A DNA stretch of 64,000 nt from Podarcis raffonei (GCF_027172205.1 NC_070614.1:47308001-47372000); one strand, 5' to 3'; positions 9,219 to 19,306 are shown, counted from the first letter of the stretch. The notes: generated from the letters alone by a model not told the origin. Numbers and translations are program-made.

Positions 9219-11017
9219 GTTGTTGTTGTTGTTGTTGTTTAGTCGTTTAGTCGTGTCCGACTCTTCGTGACCCCATGGACCAGAGCACACCAGGCACCTC
9301 TGTCCTCCACTACCTCCCGCAGTTTGGTCAGACTCATGTTTGTGGCTTCGAGAACACTATCCAACCATCTCATCCTCTGTCGCCCCCTTCTCCTTGTGCC
9401 CTCCATCTTTCCCAGCATCAGTGTCTTCTCCAGGGAGTCTTCTCTTCTCATGAGGTGGCCAAAGTACTGGAGCCTCAGCTTCACGATCTGTCCTTCCAGT
9501 GAGCACTCAGGGCTGATTTCATTAAGAATGGATGCGTTTGATCTTCTTGCAGTCCATGGGACTCTCAAGAGTCTTCTCCAGCACCATAGTTCAAAAGCAT
9601 CAATTCTTCGGCGATCAGCCTTCTTTATGGTCCAGCTCTCACTTCCATACATCACTACTGGGAAAACCATGGCTTTAACTATACGGACCTTTGTTGGAAA
9701 GGTGACGTCTCTACTTCTCAAGATGCTGTCTAGGCCTGTCATTGCCCTTCTCCCAAGAAGCAGGCGTCTTTTAATTTCGTGGCTGCTGTCACCATCTGCA
9801 GTGATCATGGAGCCCAAGAAAGTAAAATCTCTCACTGCCTCCATTTCTTCCCCTTCTATTTGCCAGGAGGTGATGGGACCAGTGGCCATGATCTTCGTTT
9901 TTTTGATGTTGAGCCTCAGACCATATTTTGCGCTCTCCTCTTTCACCCTCATTAAAAGGTTATTTAATTCCTCCTCACTTTCTGCCATCAAGGTTGTGTC
10001 ATCTGCATATCTGAGGTTGTTGATATTTCTTCCGGCAATCTTAATTCCAGCTTGGGATTCATCCAGCCCAGCCTTTCGCATGATGTATTCTGCGTATAAA
10101 TTAAATAAGCAGGGAGACAAAATACAGCCTTGTCGTACGCCTTTCCCAATTTTGAACCAATCAGTTGTTCCATATCCAGTTCTAACTGTAGCTTCTTGTC
10201 CCACATAGAGATTTCTCAGGAGACAGATGAGGTGATCAGGTACTCCCATTTCTTTAAGAACTTGCCATAGTTTGCTGTGGTCGACACAGTCAAAGGCTTT
10301 TGCATAGTCAATGAAGCAGAAGTAGATGTCTTTCTGGAACTCTCTAGCTTTCTCCATAATCCAGCGCATGTTTGCAATTTGGTCTCTGGTTCCTCTGCCT
10401 CTTCTAAATCCAGCTTGCACTTCTGGGAGTTCTCGATCCACATACTGTTTGAGCCTTCCTTGTAGAATTTTAAGCATAACCTTGCTAGCGTGTGAAATGA
10501 GTGCAATTGTGCGGTAGTTGGAGCATTCTTTGGCACTGCCCTTCTTTGGGATTGGGATGTAGACTGATCTTCTCCAATCTTCTGGCCACTGCTGAGTTTT
10601 CCAAATTTGCTGGCATATTGAGTGTAGCACCTTAACAGCATCATCTTTTAAAATTTTAAATAGTTCAGCTGGAATACCATCACTTCCACTGGCCTTGTTA
10701 TTTGCAGTGCTTTCTAAGGCCCATTTGACTTCACTTTCCAGGATGTCTGGCTCAAGGTCAGCAACCACACTACCTGGGGTGTACGAGACATCCAGTTCTT
10801 TCTGGTATAATTCCTCTGTGTATTCTTGCCACCTCTTCTTGATGTCTTCTGCTTCTGTTAGGTCCTTACCACTTTTGTCCTTTATTATGGTAATCTTTGT
10901 ACGAAATGTTCCTTTCATATCTCCAATTTTCTTGAACATATCTCTGGTTCTTCCTATTCTGTTGTTTCCCTCTATTTGTTTGCATTGCTCATTTAAGAAG
11001 GCCTTCTTCTAAATCCA
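9219..11017 (-). mobile_element. BovB (RTE clade) LINE, 5' truncated
   Basis: On the minus strand it encodes an RTE/BovB-type reverse transcriptase and ends 3' in GACTAAACGACTAAACAACA and a short (AAC)n run, the typical BovB tail. About 1.8 kb is present against roughly 3.2 kb for a full element; the endonuclease part is missing. BovB is known for horizontal spread between squamates and ruminants. The open frame and clean duplication argue for a young insertion. Confidence 0.95.
9239..10939 (-). CDS. BovB reverse transcriptase, open 566-codon frame
   Basis: A single open frame covering RT and the C-terminal part of the BovB polyprotein. Motifs in order: [13 protein letters not shown] (near residue 83), [78 protein letters not shown] (catalytic YADD), the MYGSESWT block and the C-terminal [13 protein letters not shown]. 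The endonuclease domain that should precede it is absent because of 5' truncation. It is transcriptionally opposite to the V gene it interrupts. No promoter of its own is expected, so it is probably not expressed as such. Confidence 0.9.
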   Translation of the reverse strand: MFKKIGDMKGTFRTKITIIKDKSGKDLTEAEDIKKRWQEYTEELYQKELDVSYTPGSVVADLEPDILESEVKWALESTANNKASGSDGIPAELFKILKDDAVKVLHSICQQIWKTQQWPEDWRRSVYIPIPKKGSAKECSNYRTIALISHASKVMLKILQGRLKQYVDRELPEVQAGFRRGRGTRDQIANMRWIMEKAREFQKDIYFCFIDYAKAFDCVDHSKLWQVLKEMGVPDHLICLLRNLYVGQEATVRTGYGTTDWFKIGKGVRQGCILSPCLFNLYAEYIMRKAGLDESQAGIKIAGRNINNLRYADDTTLMAESEEELNNLLMRVKEESAKYGLRLNIKKTKIMATGPITSWQIEGEEMEAVRDFTFLGSMITADGDSSHEIKRRLLLGRRAMTGLDSILRSRDVTFPTKVRIVKAMVFPVVMYGSESWTIKKADRRRIDAFELWCWRRLLRVPWTARRSNASILNEISPECSLEGQIVKLRLQYFGHLMRREDSLEKTLMLGKMEGTRRRGRQRMRWLDSVLEATNMSLTKLREVVEDRGAWCALVHGVTKSRTRLND

Positions 11018-11242
11018 AGGATTCACCTTTACTGATTATGAAATCCACTGGATTCGTCAGTCTCCAGGGAAAGGACTGGAGTGGGTGGCTGGAATTAGCA
11101 AACCTTCTGGAAGTAACCAATGGTATAATTCCAAGGTTCAGGGACGATTCACCATCTCCAGAGACAATTCTCAAACTTCAGCCTATTTGCAAATGAGCAG
11201 CTTGAAGCCTGAAGACTCTGCCTTGTATTACTGTGCAAGAGA

Positions 11243-11281
11243 CACAGTGACAACTTCTGCTTTCCTGCTTGTACAAAAACC
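11243..11281 (+). other. V5 23-RSS
   Basis: CACAGTG, 23-bp spacer and perfect nonamer ACAAAAACC (11273-11281). It remains intact although the V exon is split. Confidence 0.9.
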
Positions 11282-11311
11282 CCAGAAGCTCCTTCAGAGT
11301 AGATGCTGGAA

Positions 11312-11490
11312 ATAACTTGGCAAAGGATTGGAATGGCTCATTTGGTATTACGATCCCACCTCCTGGGTACAGTTTTTATTCTTCTGCAATGCAAGGGCAA
11401 TTATGGGCCTCTAAAGGTGACTCCAGCTTCCATCTGCAACTGAACAGCCTGAGAGCAGAAGACACGGTCTTGTACTACTTTGTGAGAGAC
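11312..11490 (+). pseudogene. V6: E-family V relic just 3' of V5
   Basis: Starts abruptly in FR2 (GKGLEWLIWYY in one frame) and continues in another frame as YSSAMQGQLWASKGDS and LRAEDTVLYYFVRD, so there is a frameshift between them. FR1, CDR1, leader and promoter are absent, the 2nd-CYS codon reads Phe, and no heptamer or nonamer follows. It begins only 31 bp after the V5 nonamer. Sister copies V10 and V26 sit at the same place behind V9 and V25. Confidence 0.75.
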
Positions 11491-11499
11491 ATGGGGCTT

Positions 11500-11660
11500 G
11501 CCCACACTTCTGTTTGTCCAGCACTTAGAAAGAATGGGTCTAAGAGGTTTTCTGCATGCCCCGTGCTTTCTAGGCATAGGATTAAGGGGTGTCTGGTTTG
11601 CCGCACCACTTTCCCAAAGAAAGTCCATTCTTTACCACAAATGTCATTCCACAGAAGAAA
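11500..11660. repeat. unclassified interspersed repeat
   Basis: CTTGCCCACACTTCTGTTTG through CACCACTTTCCCAAAGAAAG matches, in reverse orientation, about 46045-46180. Copies at 20005-20165 and 55390-55555 come with the duplicated unit. Probably a dispersed element; the family is unknown to me. Confidence 0.4.
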
Positions 11661-11919
11661 ACCCCATTGACGTTTACTCCTATTCAACAGTAAACAGCAG
11701 GTTTTCCAGTGGGGAAGTGGTGAAACAAGTGGAAGTGTGGAAGAGGCAACAGTATGAGAGATCCCAGCAGACCTCAGGGAGGGAAAACCCTGTTTCCTGC
11801 ATTCACTTTAATAAAGAGATCCCAGAGGAGGCAGCAGAGAACCATGAATTAGAAACCCACAAAGCAGACATAACCAAGTAAGATATTATGCAATAACTAT
11901 GATATAACTATTATATTCA

Positions 11920-12395
11920 CTTTCATATTGTATCAAAGTGTGGTATGCTGGCTTGACAGCCATGGACAGAAAGTCTCTACAGAGGGTGGTGAATACAGCA
12001 CATGGTATCAAGGGCTGTCCCTTGAGTCCGCTAGATGACATTGTAAGGGTTTGTTGCCTTAGGAGAACGAGAAAAATTCTCAGGAATGACTCACATCCCG
12101 GCTAGCACCTCTTTAATCTTCTACTCTCGGGCAGGAGATAAAGAAGTATAATCAGTTGTACCAACAGGCTAAAAAATAGCTTCTATCCATGGACTGCTAG
12201 GCTGTTGAACGGAATATGATATAGTGCAACTGACTTGTGAGGTGGTGTGTTGTGCGATAAGCACACAGAGTGCAATGAGATTGAGTGTTTGGGTGGGGGG
12301 GGAGAGGGAGGCTCAGTTAGGCTTGGTTAATTTCATTGTATACAGGTTGTACATTGACAATAAAGGTATCATTATTATATCAACAATAAACAGTG
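11920..12395 (+). mobile_element. CR1/L2-superfamily LINE 3' end (Rex-like), deleted copy
   Basis: Encodes the WYAGLTAMDRKSLQRVVN C-terminal motif, though with stops, and ends with the tail TTGACAATAAAGGTATCATT. The longer copy at 20800 also has the RT block STPQGCVLSPYLYTLYT. This copy shares with 55805 and 62650 a deletion joining CTTT to CATATTGTATC. Confidence 0.7.
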
Positions 12396-12410
12396 CTTTT
12401 TTCGGGGGGG

Positions 12411-12650
12411 TGTAGTGGTTAAGAGCAGAAGTCACGTAATCTGGGGAACCGGGTTCGCGTCTCTGCTCCTCCACATGCAGCTGCTGGGTGACCTTGGGCT
12501 AGTCACACTTCTTTGAAGTCTCTCAGCCTCACTCACCTCACAGAGTGTTTGTTGTGGGGGAGGAAGGGAAAGGAGAATGTTAGCCACTTTGAGACTCCTG
12601 AGGGGGAGTAAAAGGCGGGGTATCAAATCCAAACTCTTCTTTTCTTCTTC
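12411..12650 (+). mobile_element. tRNA-derived CORE/MIR-type SINE
   Basis: TGTAGTGGTTAAGAGC (A box), GGGTTCGCGTCTC (B box), the CORE-like GCTGGGTGACCTTGGGCTAG and a (CTT)n tail. It is present at the same site at 56301, while the sites at about 21790 and 63130 run straight from CGGGGGG into ACCCCTAAACA without it. Confidence 0.8.
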
Positions 12651-13115
12651 TACCCCTAAACATTTTGTGAATCTTAGTTTGGCCTCATTGAGGGGCAGTA
12701 TTTCATTATCAGTAGGAAAATGTGAGTACCCCTAAACATTATTTTTAGAAGAAGAAAAAAAGTACTGACAATACTGAACAATAGTTCTAATGTAAGGTGG
12801 TTTTAATGGCTTTAAATGACTAAGTTTGTAAAAACAATTTGAAATGATAATTCAGTCATGAAAATGAAAAACAACTGATAAAAATTCAGCCAAGGCACTT
12901 CCTTGTCATTTCCCAGATGTTCTCCAGCAGAAGCTTATTCAATGTGACATGTGGCAAACTTTCCTCTGTTTTGAGGGGGAGGGAGGAGTTTGAGTTGGCT
13001 GGGGCTGATGGGAATTATAGTCCACAATGATAGAGGAGACCAGGTTGACAGATGCTGATCTTAGTCTCTTGGAATATGATGTCCCAAGGGTGGGAATTAA
13101 ACTATCTTTAAAAGC
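12651..13115. other. D-type upstream sequence joined to A promoter
   Basis: 12651-13110 matches the region upstream of D gene V11 (about 21800-22255), including GATGGGAATTATAGTCCACA. At about 13115 it changes to the A-family flank CACCATTCTGCTTGTAAGAG. V27 has the same junction at about 57005. Confidence 0.7.
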
Positions 13116-13175
13116 ATACACCATTCTGCTTGTAAGAGCCACTTTATATTCCATCTGTCATTGGAGGAGGGGCTC

Positions 13176-13183
13176 ATGCAAAT
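13176..13183 (+). promoter_or_regulatory. V7 octamer
   Basis: ATGCAAAT followed by ATGGGGGCGG, as in V3. Confidence 0.75.
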
Positions 13184-13293
13184 ATGGGGGCGGACAGAAT
13201 TCCTCTTCAAAAGGAAACTCACCACATTAAAGACCCTGACCTTTTCTCCCCTTCAAAAGATCGTCTTTCCTCAATAGGCAACCTGTACAAATT

Positions 13294-13754
13294 ATGAAGT
13301 TCATTCTGTTCTTGTTTTCTTTTGCGGCTGTTCCAAGATGTAAGCATGTCTTCTGGGGAGGATTAAGATATCTCTGTTTACTTAATGTATGTCGTAGATG
13401 GTGTCTGATGCTCATTGCAATCTTCTCTTTCCCAAGGGGCCTTCTCAGACATTCAGCTTGCACCTTCTGGACCAGGAACAGTGAGACCTGGAGAGAATCT
13501 GAGCTTAGTCTGTAAAGTGACAGGTTTCTCTATTTCCACTTCTTCTTCTTACGCTTGGCAATGGATCCGTCAGCCTCGTGGGAAAGGTCTAGAATGGATT
13601 GCAGCAATAAACCACAACTCAGGGGGCAAATGGTATGCCCCTTCTCTGAAAAGCCGAGCAACCATTTCTTCAGATGACTCCAAGAACGAGTTCTCTCTCC
13701 AGCTGAACTCCCTGACAGCTGCCGATTCCGCTGTGTATTTCTGTACCCGAGAAC
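13294..13754 (+). CDS. IGHV: V7: complete A-family VH segment
   Basis: Exon 1 is 13294-13339 ([15 protein letters not shown] plus one base, donor GTAAGC); exon 2 is 13437-13754. The spliced leader ends RW-AFS, very close to the PRWVLS of mammalian IGHV4. Mature start [10 protein letters not shown] at 13448. LVCKV, a CDR1 lengthened by STSSS before [25 protein letters not shown] and VYFCTR are readable without stops. Arg in WIRQPRGK is unusual (Pro or Ala in relatives) and shared only with V27. V7 and V27 are near-identical, marking the two cassette copies. Confidence 0.9.
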
Positions 13755-13793
13755 CACAGTGAGAGAAGGTCAATTGGGGATGTGTACAAAAAG
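13755..13793 (+). other. V7 RSS (23 or 24 spacer)
   Basis: CACAGTG (13755-13761). TACAAAAAG at 23 bp or ACAAAAAGA at 24 bp. Confidence 0.8.
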
Positions 13794-14245
13794 AGGAAAC
13801 TGATTTTGAACACACATTTCTGTCTTTACTCCATAAACATAAATATGATATTATTGCAAAGTGAGGAAGCTGATCTCTTGAACATTGAGTTCCATTCAGC
13901 CTAACCTGTGGATTAATCAATCTTCATGACAACCTGGGTGATATATATGAAGATAGACATATCACAGGAATTCTCAAACATTATATATGTTTGGACATTC
14001 TATTGGTCTTATGACGTTGATGATGAGGATTAACCATAGAACACATGTTTTGCATGCAGAATGTACCCTCCTCATTCTGCAGGATCTGCAATGAAAGGGG
14101 GAACCAATATCCTGTTACTGTAGCTTTCTTTCTATGAACGTGCTTGACAGTCTACTGTCCTGACCCCACCATTTTCTTTTTGTTTGTCCCTCTATCTAGT
14201 GAATGCCCCCATTTTAATGTTTGTTTCAATTTGATATATGGTACC

Positions 14246-14607
14246 TGTTGGTTTCTATTTCCCTCATTGAGCAGCAACTGCAGTCACAAGACATTGTTTT
14301 GCATTCCACAATCAGAGTTACTGTTGGGTTCCCACGGGAATGGGAGACTGGATGCGACGTTCACTGATTTCCTGTTTTTCACTATTCTCTCGGTGTTCTT
14401 TGTTTCCGAGAGGAGTTGCTTCTCTGCTCTCGCAGAGGCAAGATGCACGTTTGTATTCTCTCAGCATAGAGTGTAAATAAAGTTAAGAATGTGGCACATA
14501 CTGCTTATCCTTCCGCTGTGTGTGACGACGCTCTGCTTGGGCTCAAGATAAGACGAGCCTGTGTCAGCTTCAGCTTCAGATGGGCCGAAGCTGGTCAAAA
14601 TCTCACA
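14246..14607. mobile_element. solo LTR, 362 bp
   Basis: Begins TGTTGGTTTC and ends TCTCACA, and is bounded by the 5-bp duplication GTACC (14241-14245, 14608-14612). AATAAA lies near 14476. The paralogous sites near 4155 and 50270 read TATGGTACCAAG without it. No internal region is present, so it is the usual product of recombination between two LTRs. Superfamily (endogenous retrovirus or Gypsy-type) cannot be settled from the LTR alone. Confidence 0.75.
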
Positions 14608-15280
14608 GTACCAAGGTGATGCCTCACTATTGATCAAGCGGAGCTGTCCGTCCTCATTCTCCATGTCCAGTGAAAGGTTCATTTAAGAGCAGATGTAAAA
14701 AAGCTCCAGCTGAGACTCAGGAGAACCATTGTCTGTCACAATCCAGTGGGTCTACTCTTAGTATTTCTAACATTATATGCAATGCCATAGGTTTATTGCA
14801 TACTTACATCTTTATGTAAGGGGAAACAATGGCCTATCACTTCCGCCGACACTCCTTGTCTCTGCCCCCAGGTCTGGACTGATCCTGGAGTGGAGGCTGC
14901 AGCCAGGTGTGAGGAAACTGCTCCCTCTCACGTTGCAGCACAGCCAAGGAGAGGGGTGGCGAAGCTGCTGTCTATTTTCCTCCACTTTACCCCTGGGTCA
15001 ATGAGTGATGGCAGCATGCCCGAGAGCATGTGTGCATGGTGTACTTAAACTGGGTGGCCCCGGCCCTCTCAGTTGTGGGGCAAAGCAGTGTGCTTGGTCG
15101 CAAATATGTATTTTGTGAAATATTGAAAATTTGTTATTTCTTCCACAGAACTAAATACAAGCCTTCATCACTGACCATTCCCTTCTTGTGCAGCTCACAG
15201 GGTAAGTAGTTCTAAGTAGAAACTACTTAGGGGAGGGGGAAGCATTTTTCTTGATTCTGTGAGGGTCCCATACATAAGAA

Positions 15281-15312
15281 TGTATGTATGTATGTATGTA
15301 TGTATGTATGTA
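15281..15312. repeat. (TGTA)n microsatellite
   Basis: About eight units, also at 58841-58870 in the unit after V27. Missing after V3 and V23. Confidence 0.95.
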
Positions 15313-15337
15313 TAAGTATGTTCCATATATAATCATA

Positions 15338-15420
15338 GCTGTCAACTTTCCTCTTTTTTTTAAGGGAAATTCCCTTATTCCAAATAGGATTCCTTGCAAG
15401 GAAAGGGAAAAGTTGACAGC
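15338..15420. mobile_element. short palindromic MITE, about 83 bp
   Basis: GCTGTCAACTTTCC at one end and its near-inverse GGGAAAAGTTGACAGC at the other, with GGGAAATTCCC inside. The TA target is clear in the copies at 43250 and 58896. Confidence 0.75.
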
Positions 15421-16519
15421 AATGTATATAATAATAATGGCAGAGAAATGAACAACAATGAAAAACACGTATGATGAGAAAGGTTCATATGGCCAATGCC
15501 TCATGGTTTACATGCTCTTCAAACCATCTTTGTAGACAAGGAATAAATCCAACTTGATAAATCCACTGCCCTTGGCATATGGGCAGAAGCACTGCTGAGA
15601 CGTTTGAAGGTCATACATGCAGATCAGACCATGATGGCTCAAGCACAAGCAAGAGGATTGAGATCCCTGTCTGAACTTCCTGGGGTGGCTCCAACTTCAT
15701 GTCTTGCATTGAAGGAAGGGCTGAGCTGAGCTATGCAAGCATGGATGAAGCCCCCACCCCCCAAGCCAGCATGCAGATTCCAAGAGGAGATGCAGAAGAA
15801 GGATCCTCTATCCCTATCCCTCTCCTCCCTCCCCTGGGGAATAATTGGTTTCTTTTCTCTGCATGGCCAATGATCAAGCATGACATGACACTGCAGAGAA
15901 TGTGTGGTGTAGTGGTTTGAATGATGGACTAGGGTCCAGGAGACCAGAGTTCCAATCAGCCATGAAGGTCATTGGGGTTTAAGCAGCACTGAGGCAGCTT
16001 TCCTGCCACTTCCATTAGGTGCCACATAAGGCAGATGACTCACCCCAAGTCATTGGTGGGCTGGCTCTTTGGACCAGAAAACTTCTGCAGAGAAGGGTTT
16101 AGGCAGTCTGAGAGGGATCTCATGTTCCTGTGAAAGTTATGACTGTGTTCATCTTTACCAGCTGAAACACAGGCTGGATAGAAGAGCCTTATCCTTCAAT
16201 TCATTCAGAGTGGACCTTTGACTGAGATCCTTCTAAGTGATCTCATAACGCCCCTTCTTTGGTCAAACCTTGATACTGAATTAGCTGGACAGTTGACATT
16301 AAAAGAACTGTAGCTAAGAAAATGGTTCAGAAAGCAAGGGAGATATCCAAAGCATGATTTCTTGAAAATTATGTACTTCAAAATCTATAATACTGATTTT
16401 ACAGTAAACATGTTTGTTAACATATTGGAAACACACCTGAGGGGAAAGCAGGCCAGCCCTGACCTCAGCCCAGTTTCTCACAGTCTCTTTATAGAGGATA
16501 TCTTGCTAAGGAAGGGCAC

Positions 16520-16591
16520 ATGCAAATCACTCAAGCAGGCTGGAGGTGGTCTTGAGGAACTCTCAGCAAAAGAGGTCCCCTCAGTATAAAT
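16520..16591 (+). promoter_or_regulatory. V8 octamer and TATA box
   Basis: ATGCAAAT 16520-16527 and TATAAAT 16585-16591. Confidence 0.8.
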
Positions 16592-16659
16592 TACTGACTT
16601 TCTCCCATGTCCAAATCCTCCTTTTCCCCGCCTCACTAGGACACTTCTTTGTTAAAACC

Positions 16660-17134
16660 ATGAAGTTCTCGCTGTTCTTGTTTTCTTTGGTGGCCTTTCA
16701 AAAATGTAATTGTATATTCTATGGGAAGTTCAAAAATACAGGTTGATTTCATGCAGTGATTAGATGATGTTCATTAGATGATGCTCAATTCAATTCATTA
16801 TATTTCTCTTTTTTCAAGGGGTCCTTTCCGATGTTCAGCTTGTTTCTTCTGGGCCAAGAACAGTGAGACCTGGAGAGAATCTCCATCTGCTCTGTAAAGT
16901 TACTGGTGTCTCCATCACTGATGGAAGTTATGCTTGGAACTGGGTCCGTCAGCCTGCTGGCAAAGGTCTAGAGTGGGTTGCAAGAATATACCCCTATAAT
17001 GGGGGGAAATGGTTTTCTGCTTCTCTTCAGAGCCGTGTAACCATTTCTTCAGACAACTCGAAGAACAAGTTCTCCAACCAAATGAACTCCCTGACAGCTG
17101 CAGACTCAGCCGTGTATTTCTGTGCTCGAGAAGA
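16660..17134 (+). CDS. IGHV: V8: complete B-family VH segment
   Basis: Exon 1 is 16660-16705 ([15 protein letters not shown] plus one base) and exon 2 is 16819-17134. The donor is GTAATT rather than the GTAAGT of V4, a weaker match shared with V24. Mature start [10 protein letters not shown] at 16830. [42 protein letters not shown] and VYFCARE are present. The FR3 SKNKFSNQM departs from SKNEFSLQL of all other B genes. Open, likely functional. V24 is its closest relative by flank and CDR2. Confidence 0.9.
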
Positions 17135-17173
17135 CACAGTGACACACGGCAATTGGGACTCTGAACAAAAAGA
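17135..17173 (+). other. V8 23-RSS
   Basis: CACAGTG, 23-bp spacer, nonamer ACAAAAAGA (17165-17173). Confidence 0.9.
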
Positions 17174-18509
17174 AGAAACTGACTCTGAATGCAGAAAGTT
17201 GGTTCTATTCAATCGGAATGCATAAATTACTTTGCAAACGCAATGCAAAATAATTCAAGTAGAAAATTAAAGAAGTACTGAGGCATTTTTTAGGTAAAGG
17301 TTCTCATGTTCTTTTCTGTATTTAGGCAGGTAATCATGATGGTGGACTCGATTCCCGTGTCAGTCTATTCCAGCTGTACGTTTCTGTGCATCCAGCCAAA
17401 TATCATGGTTTTGCTTCCTTAGCAAAGATGAAAATATATGAGACGCTTCCATGCTGGAACCTATCATTTCTGTGAAAAGATAGTTCGTTCTATTCAATCA
17501 CAATAAATAAATAAGCTTGCAAAACCAATGGTAATTAAGAATTCAATGAGAATAATAAAGAGGTACTGCAAAAATTGAGCAAAAGCATTCCCTGGGGGAA
17601 AGGTTCTCATGTTTCCCTATGCATGTATGAAGCTAAACATCAACTGGGATGATGGATTAGATTCTGTACAGTTATGAGAGAAGTAATATCCTCTTCAGGT
17701 GTCAATGTTGTGAGCCCCTCCATCACAGGCTCAGGTTGTATATATGTTTAAATAAACCATATATCATAAGGACAACATAGTCTTTATAGTGTATTCAAAA
17801 ATGCAGACCCTCGGTGAGTGCCTGGAACCCTCGGAATCTTGCACCGCTCAGAGATTGGGGTGCTGTGTAACTGAATGTTGGCTTGTGTTTTCTTCCACAA
17901 AGACAATTGTTTTCTCCTCTGCTTCATTTGTACCGGTCCCCTGAGAGTTTGACTCCTTAAGAGATTTCCCCACAATTCTGGAAACCACTTTTGAACATGC
18001 AAATTGAGCAGAGAAGTGTCAGATGCTTTGCGGCATCAGTTGAAAGCCTAATAACATCTCTGAATGACTTTACAAAACAACAATTCAAAGTGCGAAAACA
18101 ATCCAGGGAGCCCTTTGCTGGTGGTTTGATAAGGAATGCAGAGATCTCAAAGCACACATCCGGAATATCTCCTGACAACACTGTAAAAAAGAGGCTACCA
18201 CCCTACCCCTGGAATATTTCAGGTCTAAAAATTTACTGCAGCATCCTATAAAAAAGAGAGAGATCCAAACCTACCGACAAACAATGGGAACAACTCCACT
18301 ATGCCATAACCTCAAAGAAAATTCTGGTCCTTAGGTTCTGGGGCATTTAACATCAATGACCTCTCCTCTCCACCTATTTTTCCTAGTGGTTGGTGCCCCT
18401 GCTATTCATGTGCCTTGCATGAAGATCTTTCCAGTGGGGCAGCTTGTCATATTCTATGCAAATCGATGCCTCCGAGTGCCCTCCAGTTTCATGAGATGAA
18501 ATAAAAATG
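17174..18509. other. B 3' flank, V8 copy
   Basis: Matches 6832-8194 and 52713-53894. It keeps about 190 bp (18048-18225) that is replaced by a SINE after V4 and partly deleted after V24. No gene is seen. Confidence 0.65.
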
Positions 18510-19075
18510 TTAATAGGCCAGTTTAACTAAGTGAAAGACATTGGCCCAGATGGTACAAGTCCCAATGTTCTTAAACTGGACCCTGATTGCTGTGCTCTCT
18601 TGCTGCCCAACCTATTCACAAAGGTATATATGTCTGGACTAATGCCAGAGGCATGGACAAGTGCAATCATCGTTCCAATATACAAAAAGGGAGAGTGCAC
18701 ATTACCATCCAACTGCAGACCAATAAGCCTCCTCTCCATAGTGGGGAAGATATATGCTAGACAACTTCTTGGAAAGCTTACCCAGTGGATGTCCCAATTT
18801 GCGTTACCAGGCCCTGAGCAGGTGGGCTTTTGCCAGGGCAAAACCACCTTGAGTCATTGTGTCCTACTTTCCCACCTAGTGAATAAATACTCTAGTGTTC
18901 TTAATCAAAAACTTTGTACAGCGTTTCTGGACCTAAAAAGAGCCTTTGACTCAATCCTGAGGGAGCTGCTCTGAAACAAACTGTCCATATTGAACATCAA
19001 TGAAAGGTTACTCTTTCTCAACAGAAAACAATACACCTCCACCTGCTGCCAGGCGAGATCTGCCCAATGAGGCAG
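18510..19075 (+). mobile_element. non-LTR RT fragment, copy 2
   Basis: Same element as at 8195 (IIVPIYKKGECTLPSNCRPI, FLDLKRAFDS), with an in-frame stop after LRELL. It carries the same internal deletion as the copies before V5 and V25. Confidence 0.8.
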
Positions 19076-19195
19076 GCTCACCCCAAAATCATTGCCAACA
19101 AAGGCAAATTTCTCCCCTTCTTCTCTGTGGCCATTTAGCTGGGAAAGAATCATGAATTAAGAGTTCAGAGGAAAGGAGGTTATTGTATGAAGCAC

Positions 19196-19203
19196 ATGCA
19201 AAT
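19196..19203 (+). promoter_or_regulatory. V9 octamer
   Basis: ATGCAAAT, 111 bp before the leader ATG at 19307. Confidence 0.75.
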
Positions 19204-19306
19204 CAGTTGAACCACATCACTGCCTTAAAAGCTGTCCTTTCCAATTCAGTCCTGCAGCCTCCAGCCAGCTAAGACTGAGCCAGTCAAGAAGATGATCCAA
19301 ACTAAT

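Larger units (their letters stand above)
9206..11030. repeat. 13-bp target-site duplication around BovB
   Basis: AGGATTCACCTTT occurs at 9206-9218 and at 11018-11030. In intact C genes this sequence occurs once, encoding the FR1 end and CDR1 start (GFTF). Confidence 0.95.
8990..11242 (+). pseudogene. V5: C-family VH split by a BovB LINE in CDR1
   Basis: Leader exon is 8990-9035 ([16 protein letters not shown], donor GTAATA); an in-frame upstream ATG at 8975 would add MIQTN. The V exon starts 9121 after TTTTAG as [14 protein letters not shown] and reads ASGFTF to 9218. It is then broken by the LINE at 9219-11017 and resumes with the duplicated target at 11018-11030. From 11031 it reads [24 protein letters not shown] and LYYCAR and ends in a consensus RSS. 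Apart from the insertion no lesion is visible, so the loss of this gene is recent. V25 is its closest relative and lacks the insertion. Confidence 0.9.
13794..16519. other. A-to-B intergenic region
   Basis: Second copy of the unit at 3464. It is distinguished by a solo LTR, an ATGT microsatellite and a palindromic MITE; the last two are shared only with the unit after V27. Confidence 0.7.

Noticed and set aside
9267-10208. 313-codon plus-strand frame
   Set aside because: Shadow of the minus-strand BovB RT; no family features of its own.
14700-15100. Conserved short frames in A-to-B flanks (also 4534-4993, 50329-50717, 58329-58581)
   Set aside because: Frames shift and stops differ among the four copies, so the similarity is shared non-coding flank.
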